A DNA stretch of 64,000 bases. Source: Sclerodactyla briareus (Eukaryota; Echinodermata; Holothuroidea; Dendrochirotida; Sclerodactylidae). Where the stretch lies: contig JAODTK010004543.1 of assembly GCA_026419785.1 (NCBI GenBank), positions 1-64,000 of the forward strand. The letters are read 5' to 3'. The notes beneath the pieces were generated by a model. The model did not search any database. It saw nothing but the letters and a program-made list of their open reading frames with translations, and was not told the DNA's origin. Positions 46,302 to 58,799 of the stretch are shown here, piece by piece. The position numbers and the translations under genes were made by a program. The first letter of the stretch is position 1. Every line of letters begins with the position of its first letter.

Positions 46302-48430
46302 CGGGACTTCAACTTCTTGTCTCCATATATGAATCATCTGACTAGCGTAGCCATGGGGCAGACAAAAACGTAAATTACTTATGTATTCAAAACTGTCATT
46401 TAAAATGTATGCTGTTATATTATTGGCCGGCCTCGGCCTCGGGGGGAGGTTAATCAAAAAGAGGTTGATTGTAGTTTTCAAGGTCAATGAGAATGTTGTG
46501 GTATGATTCAACCTCACAAATATGTATAAGTTAGGGTGCCAATGAGAGATGATGCAAAAAATTTCCAGTTGGGTGTGAGGGAGTGACAGGAAAGCATTTT
46601 CATTTTCGGGACTTCAAACATTCTTGTCTCCATCTATGAATCATAATGACTAGCTGTAGCATGGGCAGAACAAAACAGAAGACTAATGTATTCAAACAAG
46701 GGTAATTTAAAATGTATGTGTTATATTATGCCCGGCCCGGCCTCGGGAGGTTGGCCTCGTTCAGCCTCGACAGGTGCGGCCTCGGCCTCGGGGGGGTGCT
46801 GCCTTGGCCTCGGCCGCGGATGCAGCGGCTCACTACAACACTGTTTTTATCTATTTGAGGACCCAAAGGCGCATGGGAGGGACACCTCAATCCGGGACCA
46901 GAAAGTGGCAAATGAGTATAACACAAAAATACAACAGCAACTGCGCGCGAGGCGCTCACAAATTTTTTTTCACTTCGAACAATCACATCGTAAAGTCAGG
47001 CACTCTTTGGATATAAACTTATCCTCACTGAATCTTGAATCCTGTCTTTGCACGCTGTTGTGGCGGTTCCCTGGCCGAATATTCGATGGCTATTTATTAG
47101 TTAGTATGTGACCACGCATGCACCCAAACTTTCAACAAGTGATCGCCCCCATTAATTGATTGCTTAACACTAATTCAAATTCGCAAATAGCAATAGCGTC
47201 ACCAGACTTTCATTACGGATGGGGGGGGCACAGAATTTTTCGGGAAAAGGAAATTTTGCGCAAGTCCCCAGATGGCCGGTAATGAACTCTCCGGGCGTTT
47301 AGGTTGCAGGTACCAAGCTTCAAAATTGGGCATTTTGTGATCACAAATTCTGTCATCAGTGGAAATGTAAAACAGGTTTGTCAGTCCTCGGTTTCTTATG
47401 GCTGCCCACAAATTTAACATTTTGGCCAGAAATATCAATTCATTGTGCTCCATATAGGAAAAACAGGATCTCACTCACAAATTGGACATTGAAATGAGTT
47501 GAAATCCAAGCAGTCTGTTAGCCTAGGCTACGGCAGTTCAAATCGGTTGTGGTCGAGGAGAGGAAAACGGGGACCGGGGGCTAAATGGTTTAGTAATCAA
47601 ATAGAGGTTGATTTGTTTTCAAGGTCAATGATAATGGTGTTGTATGATTCCACCTCACAAATATGATTATAAGTTAGGGGGCCAATGAGCGATGATGAAA
47701 ATTTCCATATGGTGGTGCGGGAGACAGGAACGCACGGGACGAAATCCACCACTATTACGCGCGAAACACAAAATTGGTTCACTTTTTAGTGTATTCGAGG
47801 CGAATCTCCTTTCTTTGTCACCTTGGGGCATGATTCCATCAAAAATTCAGGAAATATTTGGACTTAGACTTTTTAGAATCATTTCTTTTTGACATCGCCA
47901 AGTTTTGTGGCGTTCCCGCACTCCTGGCCGCATTCGAGGCCCACCGTGGCTCTCAGAGTGATAGGATGTGACCGTGCACCCAACTTTCAACGAGTGGTAG
48001 CCCCGCGTGAAAAAATTTTTAAAAATCACAGATCCCGCCAATCTTATGCCAAACGATATGGATGAAGGGAGAACCTTCTTGCATTGATAATTAAGAACAA
48101 CCGGAGTAAATTTACAGGCATTTTTTGTTAAGACAACATAATATGTCTGCACAAGGCACACATATGTCGAACAGTCCTGGTACATAAGATACCGCGCGCG
48201 CAGCGCGGCAAAAATTTTCGGATAGGAGCAGCAAAAAGTCAACTCAACTTCATCATTTAGGTCATTATGCTTTGTTAAAACCGGTTGCTGATGGATATGT
48301 CGGATACAGTGACAGCCAAAATAGTGTCGAGCTCAAATATTGGGGGGGACAAAGCATTTGCATCCCCCTCAACCAAAAATATTGGGGGGATTGCCGTCCC
48401 CACGTCCCCCCAATGATCGCCGCCTTGAGG
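46302..48430. repeat. Nested block of duplicated E-related repeats
   Basis: CGGGACTTCAACTTCTTGTC occurs at 46302 and as a diverged copy at 46607, a ~305-bp direct duplication that includes the GGCCTC tract. A second duplication pairs CACCCAAACTTTCAACAAGT at about 47121 with 47978. GAGGTTGATT...AAGGTCAATGA occurs at about 46460 and 47600. The right end carries two ATATTGGGGGGA tracts and CCCCACGTCCCCCC (48338-48412), like the E-family tail. Confidence 0.6.
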
Positions 48431-51307
48431 TCATATCATAATAGAGGAAACATACAAAAAAGTGTAGGCATTATGTGAAAAGTTGCCTAATGAGCTATCA
48501 TATGAAAAATAGGTTGGATCAACAAATATGGGTCAGGGTCTCATTGAACAACAATCGCACCTGAGAGGTCTAGCTAAGGTGGAGGTCAGTAAGGGCCGAA
48601 TGAGCTATATATAACAAAATGGTAAAAGTAACCCTTGATGATGCATTGGTCAATCTAGTGGTACCTCATGGTATGTTCCAGAACACCACTGTTATGTGAA
48701 AAAATTGGCAAATGCATTGATCCCTACAGGGTAATTTGGTTATGGTGATACTGGTCGGTGTTATAATCAAAATAGTGAGTGGTACTGTTGGGTGTTGAGG
48801 TCATGATGATGGCAACTTGGCGAAGGTGCACCTCCATACATACTGTTACATTTTTCCCTCACACAATATGTCATTACTGCTTGACTTTATGTTCAAGTTA
48901 GAAATTGCATTCTTAAGGTATTTTAAAATCAGTTCACAGCAAAGAAAGTAGAGAACGCCATATATGTGCACTAGAACCTTTGTCTGTTTAGTGAGTGTAA
49001 ATGCATTAATAACTGCAGGGTTGCTAAGTTTGGGTGATAGGCTAGAGAGGAAATTTGTCAGTCTGAGACTATTTGAGCGGAGGTTGCGTGGAGGTGAATT
49101 GTTGGGGCAAATACACTAAGATTGCAGGGGAGAATGCCCTCTCCCAGCCTAGATAGTGTCTATATGCAATCAATATTTAGGTCCCATTGTCGCAAACTGA
49201 CTATGTTCAGGAAAGAAAAACAATCTTCTTCGCAGTGGGTTATACACAGGAAGGTTCATCTCATGTAATATAAACTCATAACTGCCTTTTGGATAGAAAT
49301 AACTGACTTTTGTATAGAAACCAGCTCCACCACCACTCTCAATTAACCATTCCAAGAATTTTCATCTGTTGCTGTTTAGTAAGCTGTTGTATAAAAGTCT
49401 TACCCCAGCTGTGGATCACTAGCCTGAGTAGTTCATGATGTTTATAGCGTGGACTAAACTACTTGCACAAACACTGACCCTCAACTGACTACACAAGGTA
49501 TTAGAGGCCAGTATAGTGTTGTGTAAATTATAATGGTTAAACAAATGCCTTGTGACTACAGACAGCTTTCCACGACGGTGTGCTATTTGCAACCATGTGT
49601 TAGACGACAAAACAGGTCTGACGCCGTAGAACTAGCCCGACCTGTCATGGGGGGCATACTGTTACTCCTGTAAAATAAGTAATTTCCATAACCGGACGGT
49701 AAAGACCAACTAAGAACACTCGCTGAGTCCATTACACAGAAAGCAAGATTGTCAGTAAGGCTTGCATCTCGATGCCTACTGCTGTAGTTACGAAATGTAG
49801 AATGAAATATGCAGTACACATCACGATTTACTGTAGAAAAAATGCTGGGCAATTGTTCCGATTGTTTTTAGACTTGAATAAATAAAAGGCTTGCAAATAG
49901 TGCTAATCGCCCCATCAGCATTTCCATGTTCATTAAATGCAATTATGTATTGTTTTTATTTTTTTGGAAGATGTTTGGATTGGCAGGGCATGCTTCATAG
50001 TTAATTGATTAGCCAATGGTGACATGGGGGAACATTTTATGATTTTGCAATGATATTCTCTACTGAGCAATGTTTCCATCAACTTTGAAAAATTCACTTC
50101 TCAAGAAATTTCAGCTATGTCCGGTTTTGGGACTGCCTGAAATTGTCCTCAAAGGAGTGAGCCTCATGCTCAATGAGGGAGGACTTGGCAGCCCTGTAAA
50201 TGCTTTATCATAGAAATTTTATAAACCTATCCCAATGTACCAGCAGGTGTGGGTATAGTTTAAAATAAAATACCAATAAACAGATGACCTGATAAGAAAT
50301 GTAAATAGAGCTGGTGGGGGACATGGGGGAAGGAGAAATTGCATTGTTTACAAACATTTAATAACAAGGTTTTCATAATATCAACATTCCCTATGACAGT
50401 AAAAATTTCACTTTTTGGAACACAGTGCAAGTTTGCATTTTAAAAATCATTAGAAGCAATTAATAATCTGCTTTTGTTGTTTATTGCAGCTCTGCCTGGG
50501 GAAGGTGATTCTAGTGCTCTAGTTACCCAGGCACAGGGTCACCCGCATGGTGAAAACTCTCTGCTGTGAAAGCTTGTCAAGATCCTGAAGACATCCATTA
50601 TGAGCACCGTTGTCACGAGGGATATATGTAAGTAATCTAGGAAAACTGTAGGCAGGTTAAACTGCTGACTTGTACATCACCACATTTGATCAATCAGTTC
50701 CGCTGAAGATCAGCGACGTAATTCCCATGCATAGGACAAAGGGCCCAAGTATGAGGCCGCTGTAACTTTCAAGGGACTGATCCGATGTAAAGTAGAAGTG
50801 TACTGGCAGTCAGGTATGGTTAGACCGCATTAAGGCATTGTGGTGAGCCACCAACGGACCTTGGTACTAGGTGGGGGTGACTAACACAGGATGCAGAAAT
50901 GGGATTGATAGTAGAGAGGGGCAAAAGTTTGGCTGAGAGGCGACCTATGAAAGCAACGGCCCGGGGCAGTCCACTATGGTGGTCATTACACCCAGGAGGA
51001 CAAGTTACCCTCGATGAGTTCCGGGGCAGAGTAGGTTGACGTCCCATAAATCCTGGAACCCTGGCCATCGAAAACACAACACAATTGAACCCAGCATAAT
51101 GTGTGTATACCTATGCTGGATGTCGTCAACCTGAAAGCAGGCTTGAAAGTGATAGGGCCTGACCATGTTAGCAGAATATTCGGAGATAAGGCATCCGCCA
51201 GAAACTAATGTGGTCCAAAGGCCATCTGGACTCTCTACTCAAAACTCCTGCCGACTCGCTGATGTTTATAACTCAGCATTGGATTAACCGTGGGTGACAG
51301 TGTCATC
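48431..51307. other. Low-repeat interval with one exon-like segment
   Basis: Notably free of the dispersed families. Contains the exon-like interval 50490-50627. Confidence 0.35.
50490..50627 (+). CDS. Exon-like interval, unknown
   Basis: Strong acceptor (TTTTGTTGTTTATTGCAG) and consensus donor GTAAGT at 50628. Reads LPGEGDSSALVTQAQGHPHG, then ENSLL, one TGA at 50567-50569, then KLVKILKTSIMSTVVTRDI in the same frame. With the error pattern seen in TOP1, the single TGA need not be real. Helical, armadillo-like in feel. No family assigned. Confidence 0.38.
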
Positions 51308-51954
51308 TCATCAATATCCCCACAACAACTGGAGTGTCCTGGGGATATTATGGTTTTGGGATGTCGCCGCGGCCGTCTCTCTGCCGCCGAATGCTGTCGC
51401 TCGGAAACCTAGCCCGATAACTCTTCAAACTTTAATCCGATTGCTTGTGCAATCTGGATGAATTTTCGAAAGGGGCATCACCACTGCTTTCTGCTGCCCT
51501 CTGTTTTGCAGGTTCCACACAAGCATACTGATTTATTAATATCCGATATAACAACACGAACACTTGGTGGGGAAAAAAGTTAGTCCCAAAAACATAGGGT
51601 GATTTTTCAAGGGTCCCGATTAGTGTTTTTTTCCCTTCTCGCCCACAATTTTCCTACTTTGTCTGATTTGAAGAAAACTTGGTGGAGATGTCGAGTGATG
51701 TAATCCTAAACAACATTAAGGTCATTTCAAGGTCACAGGAGGTCATTTGCATAATATCAATTTTTTCGGATTTGAACAAAAACTGCAGTGGATCTGGACT
51801 ACAGTTGGACCTGAAAAACGGTAGGAGGCATTTCAAAGTCACTGAGAAGGTCAATGGACATAATTTTTGTGCTTCCTCCTCTAAACGAGGTCCACAAAGG
51901 TGTTTCTTCTGGCAGGATATACACGTCGGCAGTTTATACCCGCCTGCACTCTAG
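51308..51954 (+). mobile_element. Non-autonomous Helitron, copy H7
   Basis: TC start (TCATCAATATCCCCACAACA; the exact first base is ambiguous by a few positions), 5' stem-loop with GGAGTGTCC and GGGGATATTATGG, modules with AAAACTTGGTGG, and ACCCGCCTGCACT then CTAG|T at 51951-51954. Confidence 0.75.
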
Positions 51955-53858
51955 TTTGATACTGAAATAGTCCCTATGACCTAAATGATTCACATTCATC
52001 AAGTTTGAATTGTTGTAACATCTACCACATTTGAAAAATGACATAAAGATGCAAATTCCATGGCCGATCACCTCAAATGACCAAAATTTTCTCAGTATCA
52101 GTATTAGTATTTTACAATCCACCAAGTTGTTAAAGTTCCACAACACACTTTGAACTATTGTGACAATATGCAAATTAAGTGAACCCAGGGGTGCGTGTGG
52201 TAACCTGTCATACCACCTGACCTGAATGACATGACCTCCGCCCCTGCCTCGCCAGAAGGCATCGGTGAAGTGCTATTGGGATTCCCCAGTGACTTTGCTA
52301 GGACTCTTACTTCCCTATACAGAAGGCATAAGGGCACCTCTCACAGAAGTTACTCAACTTTGTTCCTGAAATTCTGGATCGTTCCCTATCATGTGGGCTA
52401 TTTCAGGTGAACCTGTTTGCAGGTTCGGCCTCCTAACTTCCTGCAATTAAAAGATTTGTAGACTGAAAGTGCTTCGATATATTCCGCCTTTAGATATTTC
52501 ATTAGGTACAGATGGTTTGTTTATATGGCGCTAGACCTATGTATGTTTTTTGTATGTGTGCTCTGGTTTTCTGTTTCGTATACCACCACATAAATCGCTC
52601 CTGTTTCCTCCCTCACTCTTAAAAATCTAGGCTGCTATTCCTCACAGAGGTGAAAGCGGAGTGATTCTAACTTATAGTGTATCATTTAAAACCATCAATT
52701 TTTTCCTGTTGAATGGGGGGGGGGCAACCTATATTAGACATGACCATGAGTTCTTTCAACTGGCAAAATAGGTGATTAAATAAACTTTCCATGCAATGAG
52801 AAGTCCCAACCCACTCCATCTTACCCTGACTTTTGCCCGAGAACACGTATTTATTCCCTAAATCATCACTCTAGTTTCTTTCAAAACCTGAAATGAGTCC
52901 TATCTTGGGATGCGTCCAAAAAATGACAAGAAATGTGCTTTAGAAGCTTCACTACAACAGGAAGTGTAAATGACTCCCCGAAGGCAAGGTGGGAGTCAGG
53001 AAATTGTACTGCATATTTTCCTATTATTTGTGTCCAATGAAGCCAAATCACCGGAGTAACCAAAATGCCAATTCCTATCAGTTTGGGCAAAATGCGCAAT
53101 TTAAATCGTGTTACATTGTCAAGGTAGGACTATCAAAGATGGACCCTGGGTGACCTCTTATTTGTGAATCTCGATTTACCATGTCGAAAACAGTGATTTG
53201 AGTTTTGAACAAAAAGGCTGAAATGACCTTGAATCTCTCAAATTCCTGAACTTCGCACATATGATTACATGAATTCATGAACCAACTATGTCATAATCTC
53301 AGCATTTTGTAGGAGTAAAACACTTTACTGTTAAACCATAAAGCCACAATTGACCTGTAAAGACCTTTACCTCACAAATTTTCTGAACATCCTACATTTA
53401 TTATTAGTCCATGATGAGTACGAAAAATGACAATACTACATTTTTCCACTCAATAACAAAAGGGTTTTGGTTTTTTTTGGAAGCCACTTTGACCATTCAG
53501 ATTATATAACCTCTTTAACTCTTATATGGACCTTTTGACCACAATTCATGATCATTGCATTGATCATGATAACTGGACCAAACTTTTCATGTTCAACCCT
53601 ACTGTTCTTTAGGATTAACGCCACTTGACATTTTCAAATCGCACATGAGCCTAACTGAAAAAATTGACCCTAGGATGGGCCTTGACGAGTGTGACTCCGA
53701 AATCCCGTCCTAGCTCCTCATATATAACCATTTGCCAGTGGCAGGAGCATTTTGTTCACATGACCATCAGCAAGTGAGCTACCAGACTGGCTCCTATAAT
53801 GACCTTTGATCTCAAATTTCCTGAAACCCCCTATAATACTAATAATAATAATAATTAA
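51955..53858. other. Intergenic, nothing recognised
   Basis: AT-rich. Short stretches with TGACCTTGAAT-type wording recall the Helitron interior but do not align at length. Confidence 0.35.
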
Positions 53859-54493
53859 CTAGACATTTGTAGGCGGGTAGAACGCCCACGTGTATATCCC
53901 CGCTTTTGAGCAAATCATTGGGTAGAAGTATCTAACACCCATAAAGACCCCCAGTTGGTTCAAGAAACCAAGATAAAACTTAATCCACCCAAGTTTTGTT
54001 GAATCAATGGAAGTAAATGGCACATGAATTATGCGAAGTGACCCCGATGGTTTGTGTGAAATGAATTCTGATTTGCGAGGAAAACAAATGTAAGCTCCCA
54101 TCCACAAGTTTCATTCAGATCGACACAGTTTGGAAAAAATCGCATAAAATTGGCAATTTGAAAGTCATGAGCTTGAAATGACCTCCCATTGTTCGGGTAT
54201 AAACTCATAGTCCTCCCACCAAGTTTTGTTCAAATCGATTAAAATTTCACCTGAAATATGGCCAAATTAACAGCCCCCAGCATTGCAGTGTGCCCACCTA
54301 TCCGAGATTTCACGAGGCCGACATGTTGTACCAAGTTTCAGAATCAATCGGAAATAAAGTGTTTAAGAGTTATTGTGCTGACGCCCAAAGTTTCCAGCGG
54401 CTGCGGAGCATGGGACGGCGGCGGCGGCGGGCCCTGACACACCCCAAAAACCATACTATCCCCGGACACTCCAGTGTCGCGGGGATGTAATGA
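53859..54493 (-). mobile_element. Non-autonomous Helitron, copy H8 (reference copy)
   Basis: Minus strand, 635 bp, both junctions as expected: host A then TCATTACATCCCCGCGACAC, and ACAAATGTCTAG then host T. Stem-loops CCCCGCGACACT/AGTGTCCGGGG near the 5' end and GGGCGTT/AACGCCC-type near the 3' end. A (CGG)5 tract at 54414-54430. No open frame of note. Confidence 0.82.
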
Positions 54494-54559
54494 TATAACC
54501 AGTCCAATTATAGCACAAACTCCAACAAAAGAGTGTCAATGCGCTCTCCGGAGGATGCT
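54494..54559. other. Short spacer
   Basis: Between Helitron H8 and a LINE fragment. Nothing seen. Confidence 0.3.
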
Positions 54560-54850
54560 GAGAGTTGCAGTGGAAACATTAGACTGAGGAAAGGAAAAAA
54601 GAGAAGTTTTCCGGACGACGTCTGAAAAGAGCGATAGATTAAGAGACCTCAAGAGACCTCAAATCAACACGAAGGGAGTTGCATAAGCGGGGAACGTAGT
54701 TAATAAAAGGCTTACGGTCACAGGGTTTTATTTGAGAACCTGGGGAACAGAAGTTGTGTTGAGGATGGGAGTTGAAAAAGGTCAATGTTGGCTCTGTGTG
54801 TGTAGTAAAGTATGTTAAGCATTGGTTACTGATCATACTGATCAATTTTC
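54560..54850 (-). mobile_element. LINE ORF2 C-terminal fragment (CR1/L2-like)
   Basis: Minus strand reads LTFFNSHPQHN, then FINYVPRLCNSLRVDLRSLE, and RRRPENFSL one frame over. This matches the WNSLP...L..FK pattern at the C-terminal end of CR1/L2-type LINE polyproteins, with Trp replaced by Cys and one frameshift. No reverse transcriptase core is present beside it. Confidence 0.45.
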
Positions 54851-56199
54851 AGGGTTGAACAAGAATGCCCAGCCACATGGTCGAGGTGAGCAAAGAACAA
54901 TTTTGGCCACAAAAAAAATTCAACAATACATAGCCCCCCATACTGAAAGTTCAAACCAACTCATGTTCTTTTTTCCACAGTATCATGCCAGCAATATTGG
55001 GAGTTGAGAACAAGCAACAGGGTCGGAGGTCAAACTGTTGTTTGCCAGCTTCTTCTACTGATGACATGCTGCCCGATCAAAAGCTCTGACTCATTACGGT
55101 AGTCTATATGTTTTAGATCCGTTCCAACAGTGATAGGACGTGCTATATGGTACTTCGGGAATAGACGACAATAGTACAGTGTGAAACAACTTTTTTTTTG
55201 AATATTAATATTTATTGGCACTTTTCAACATTACAACGGTTTTATCGCCTATTATGAAAGGGGGCACAGGTTGTAAGCAGTGGTAGAATACTTTGGTGGT
55301 GGTGTTCTGGTCTTGACAGTATTATTATTTGATATAGTTCTAAAAAGAGACCTTGATTTCAACAGTGTTGTAAAAAGTCATGACTTGAGTCACTACTTTT
55401 AAAAAAGGTGATGACCCGAGCAAATGTTTGAACATGTTCCCCATTTAAAGAGTAAAGTGACTCAGTCAGTAACTCGGACTTGATGCACAGAGAACAGGTC
55501 TGTAACTTGATTTTGCACGGGAGTATGATAGTCAAATGCAGCCAGTTTAAATTGGCCGTTGGAACTTATGGAATTGGAAGTGATACCAAGGCAGTAAAGC
55601 ACTTGTCAGCAAAATTTGTTTAAAATGATTACTGGATTAATTATTAACACTGGTATTGTTAATGTAGAGTTAATTCATAATAAAATGGAGAAGAAATTGT
55701 CATACTTCAGTCAGATTCTGAAACTCATATCTCGTCACAGGTTTTTGTTCTTTAATGTGTGTTTTTAATATTTCATTACAAATAGAATCAGTAAATTAAA
55801 GCAATTATATGCACTTCTTGGGAACTAATTTTGTGAAGGGAAGGTAGAAAAGAACTAACATTTGGAAATAAACTATTGTTGAGGTAGGTATTTATCATAC
55901 ATGTAGGTTTGTGAGGATTTGATATATTGAGGACCTTTTTATGTCCACAGTCTTGGAAGGGATGGTCACGTGTTCTACAAATTATCGGGCGATAAGGAGC
56001 ATGCACCCTTGTGGTAGCCGCTGTGGAGGAAACAATCTACATTTTCCACCGAATTTCTAGGTTACAGGAGTCGAGTGCTTGTTTCATTCGTGACAAGTAC
56101 CCAATCTACGTGGGAGATGATCGCTAGACAGAAATATTTGTCGAAAACAGTTGTGCTTATCTGTACTTACAGAAACTTTCAGACAACTTTCTTCACGTT
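54851..56199. other. Intergenic, nothing recognised
   Basis: AT-rich. A 72-codon minus-strand open frame at 55788-56006 has no recognisable domain. Confidence 0.35.
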
Positions 56200-57600
56200 A
56201 GTTGCCGATTATGTGCTTCCAGCATGTTGAGGCATACGCACGCAAAGCTTAGGGCTTTGCCTCTGCTATTCCACATATACTTCACGTTGGTGACTTTCTG
56301 TGTACTTCTTGATGGATTAATATCTGTGTGTGCAACATAGGGATTATGCCGCACTATACCAATAAAGAACTACTTAGCCATAACAAAGGAATGGCCACCC
56401 GCTGCCACAGGCAGTTTGGAGCTGGAATATGAAGTCGGTGGGTATCCAGTGGAAACGATCAACCCATAGAGGATCAAAGGGATCAAGGCACAATCAGAAT
56501 CACCAGGGGCGACGACGAGCGATCGCTCTGCTACGTAACGTGATCAACCTAGGCCTATGGAACGCTCACTCGGTAAGAAACAAGAGCCCTATGTGTTATG
56601 ACTATGTGGTTGAACATGATGTCGACTGTTTATTGATAACTGAGACATGGTTAAATGTATCAGACCCTGTGGTCATTCACGATCTTACACCCCCGGATTA
56701 CAGCTTTTGAACGTGCCAAGTAGCAGCGACACATACGGAGGCGGTATAGGTGCCCTTTTCAAGACGGAACTGAAGCTGCAAATCCTCGACACGGGTTGGA
56801 GTGCTCGCACATTCGAGCACGCATGTTTCACCGACCCGCGAGGACCTGTACTACTACGTATATACAGGCCACCTCCCTCATCAGGATGTTTCAGGACTAA
56901 TGACTTTCTGGCTGAATTCAACGATTTTGTCGATTTTATCAACACTATCCATACTAAGGTTTTAAGAACTGGTGATTTTAATGTAGTTGATCCCCTACAT
57001 CCATGTGTCTCCTTTCCTAACAACATTGAGCAATGCCAAGCTACATCAGTATGTCCATGGGCCCATACACACGCTAGACCTTGTGATAGCTCGCACCGAA
57101 GACAATCTAATATCTACGTGTACATAGATTCCCCACTGTCTGATCACAATGTTGTTTTGTGCAAATGACACCGACCGATCCTGGACAAGATCACCTCTCT
57201 CGTGCAAAACCTAAAGGACGTCGATCACTAAATTTGAATCTATGGTTCAGATGTGTGATGTTGATCAAATGACAGAGCACCACATTGATCAGTGATCTCC
57301 GTGTTGGTGAGGGAATGCTCCAGCCAGAGTGGTTACCCAAAGGTCAAGAAAACGACACCCGTGGTACAGCAGTTAATTCATCAAACTCGTCTGGTTCGAA
57401 GGAGTCTTGAAAGGAAATGGCGCAAAACCAAGCTCGAGGTACACCGTCAACTCTATGTTCAGCAGCATAACGTCGTTTAATGTTGTACCTACCGGACAAG
57501 AATTCTTACTGCCGACTCGAAGTCTCTCTTCAAGAAAGTTAATGAACGAACTACTTCACAGAACGTGAAGTTACTCCCTGTTCATGAATGAATTATGCAA
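56200..57600 (+). mobile_element. LINE fragment with AP endonuclease (CR1/L2 superfamily)
   Basis: The translation shows the APE-type endonuclease motif series in order: WNAHSVRNK (56559-56585), LLITETWL (56629-56652), GGGIGALFK, TGDFNVV (56970-56990) and SPLSDHNVVLC near 57130-57165. These are the Asn, Glu, Asp/Asn and His positions of the family. After about 57290 comes the basic linker RSLERKWRKTKLEVHRQLYV that precedes the reverse transcriptase in CR1/L2 elements. The frame changes near 56690, again near 57030 and between 57170 and 57290, and a stop follows at 57478. The reverse transcriptase is absent here. The left limit in the 5' UTR is a guess. Confidence 0.85.
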
Positions 57601-58225
57601 CAACCCTTCGCATGATACACCTCACAGGTTTACATAATTAAAATTATTTATATATTTTCCAACACAAGCTATCCGTTATTGTGAATACAGGATTCTGATT
57701 GGCTAATCCCAATCAAGTAGCCATTTTTGCAATAACAGTCAGTCTTTTTGCAATAACAGTCAGCTGGTCAGTAGATACACACAACAATCAAATACTCTGC
57801 ATTTGAGATTCGCTGCATCCTAAATAAACGCAGTAGTAGTAGTAATTTTTAAACGTGAATATAAAGTTGCGTGAGCCTTTGGGAGTTCGTTTACACGCGC
57901 AGATATGGTTTTCAGTATATGCACGCTTCAGAGGGCGTACTGCCAGGCCTCAACGGAATACAAACCAGCGAAACGACGCGTCGCTCATTGAATTGGTGAG
58001 TGCCATGTTCACATGCGGGCAGTTTGGCACGCGTGGTTTGTATTGAGTCTTCGTGAAGTACGCACAGCCAATCATTTGTACGCAATGCATTTTACTTTAT
58101 TTCGATCGAACTAACGCAATAGTTTACCCGAGCTCTTATTTACTGTTTATAGATACAAAGACTAGAGCTAGGGATATAGATACTCTAACGTTTGGGTATT
58201 TCCCTTTCTTTGCGGTCGCAGAATT
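57601..58225. other. Intergenic with short direct repeat
   Basis: TTTTTGCAATAACAGTCAG occurs twice in a row (57723-57741 and 57744-57762). AGTAGTAGTAGTA at 57831. No gene. Confidence 0.45.
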
Positions 58226-58396
58226 GGAATAATCTACAGCAGGTCGACTTTTAACGGGTTCATAAACAGTCTCGACTCGACTCTGAATTTAGGTAAATAA
58301 CAAACTCGGCTGCGCCTTGTCTGTTATTTACCTAAATTCAGAGTCTCGACTGTTTATTCACCACCAGTAAAAAGTCGCCCCGTTGCAGTTTATTCC
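58226..58396. repeat. 171-bp fold-back (long hairpin)
   Basis: Left arm 58226-58303 and right arm 58317-58396 are inverted copies (CTCTGAATTTAGGTAAATAA against TTATTTACCTAAATTCAGAG). About 80-bp arms with few mismatches and a 13-base loop ACTCGGCTGCGCC. Probably a MITE-type element or the end of one. No clear target duplication. Confidence 0.85.
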
Positions 58397-58799
58397 TTAA
58401 ATATACAACTATGTGCAAACTCCATGTATCATGTTAGTGTGTGTTAGGCACCTAGGATGGAACACATTGGGATAATGAAGAGAAATGAGCATTTAGGCCT
58501 ACTGCTGAGACGGGTATGTGGCCAGCTGCCCCACCCCCCCGATTACACCAGATGTGCTTAGGTTTACTAAGATTTGATGATACTTGAAAGAAGTACTTTC
58601 CAAATCTAGTCAATCCATTTAAAAATGTAGCTTTCCCTTGACATTTACCAAAGGACGGAGTGTTTTTTCTCTTTAGGCTCAGAAAGCAGCCATGCTAGTT
58701 GAGCTATTTTGATCTGCATGTTAAAACACCCAAAACATTCTATCTATCTATTCATTTATCTGTCTGTTTGTCCATTCCGTCAACTTTTGCCTTCTTCTG

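Noticed and set aside
48431-51307. Prokaryotic-type system or horizontally acquired cluster in the low-repeat interval
   Set aside because: No open frames of suitable length, no ribosome binding sites, and base composition like the surroundings.
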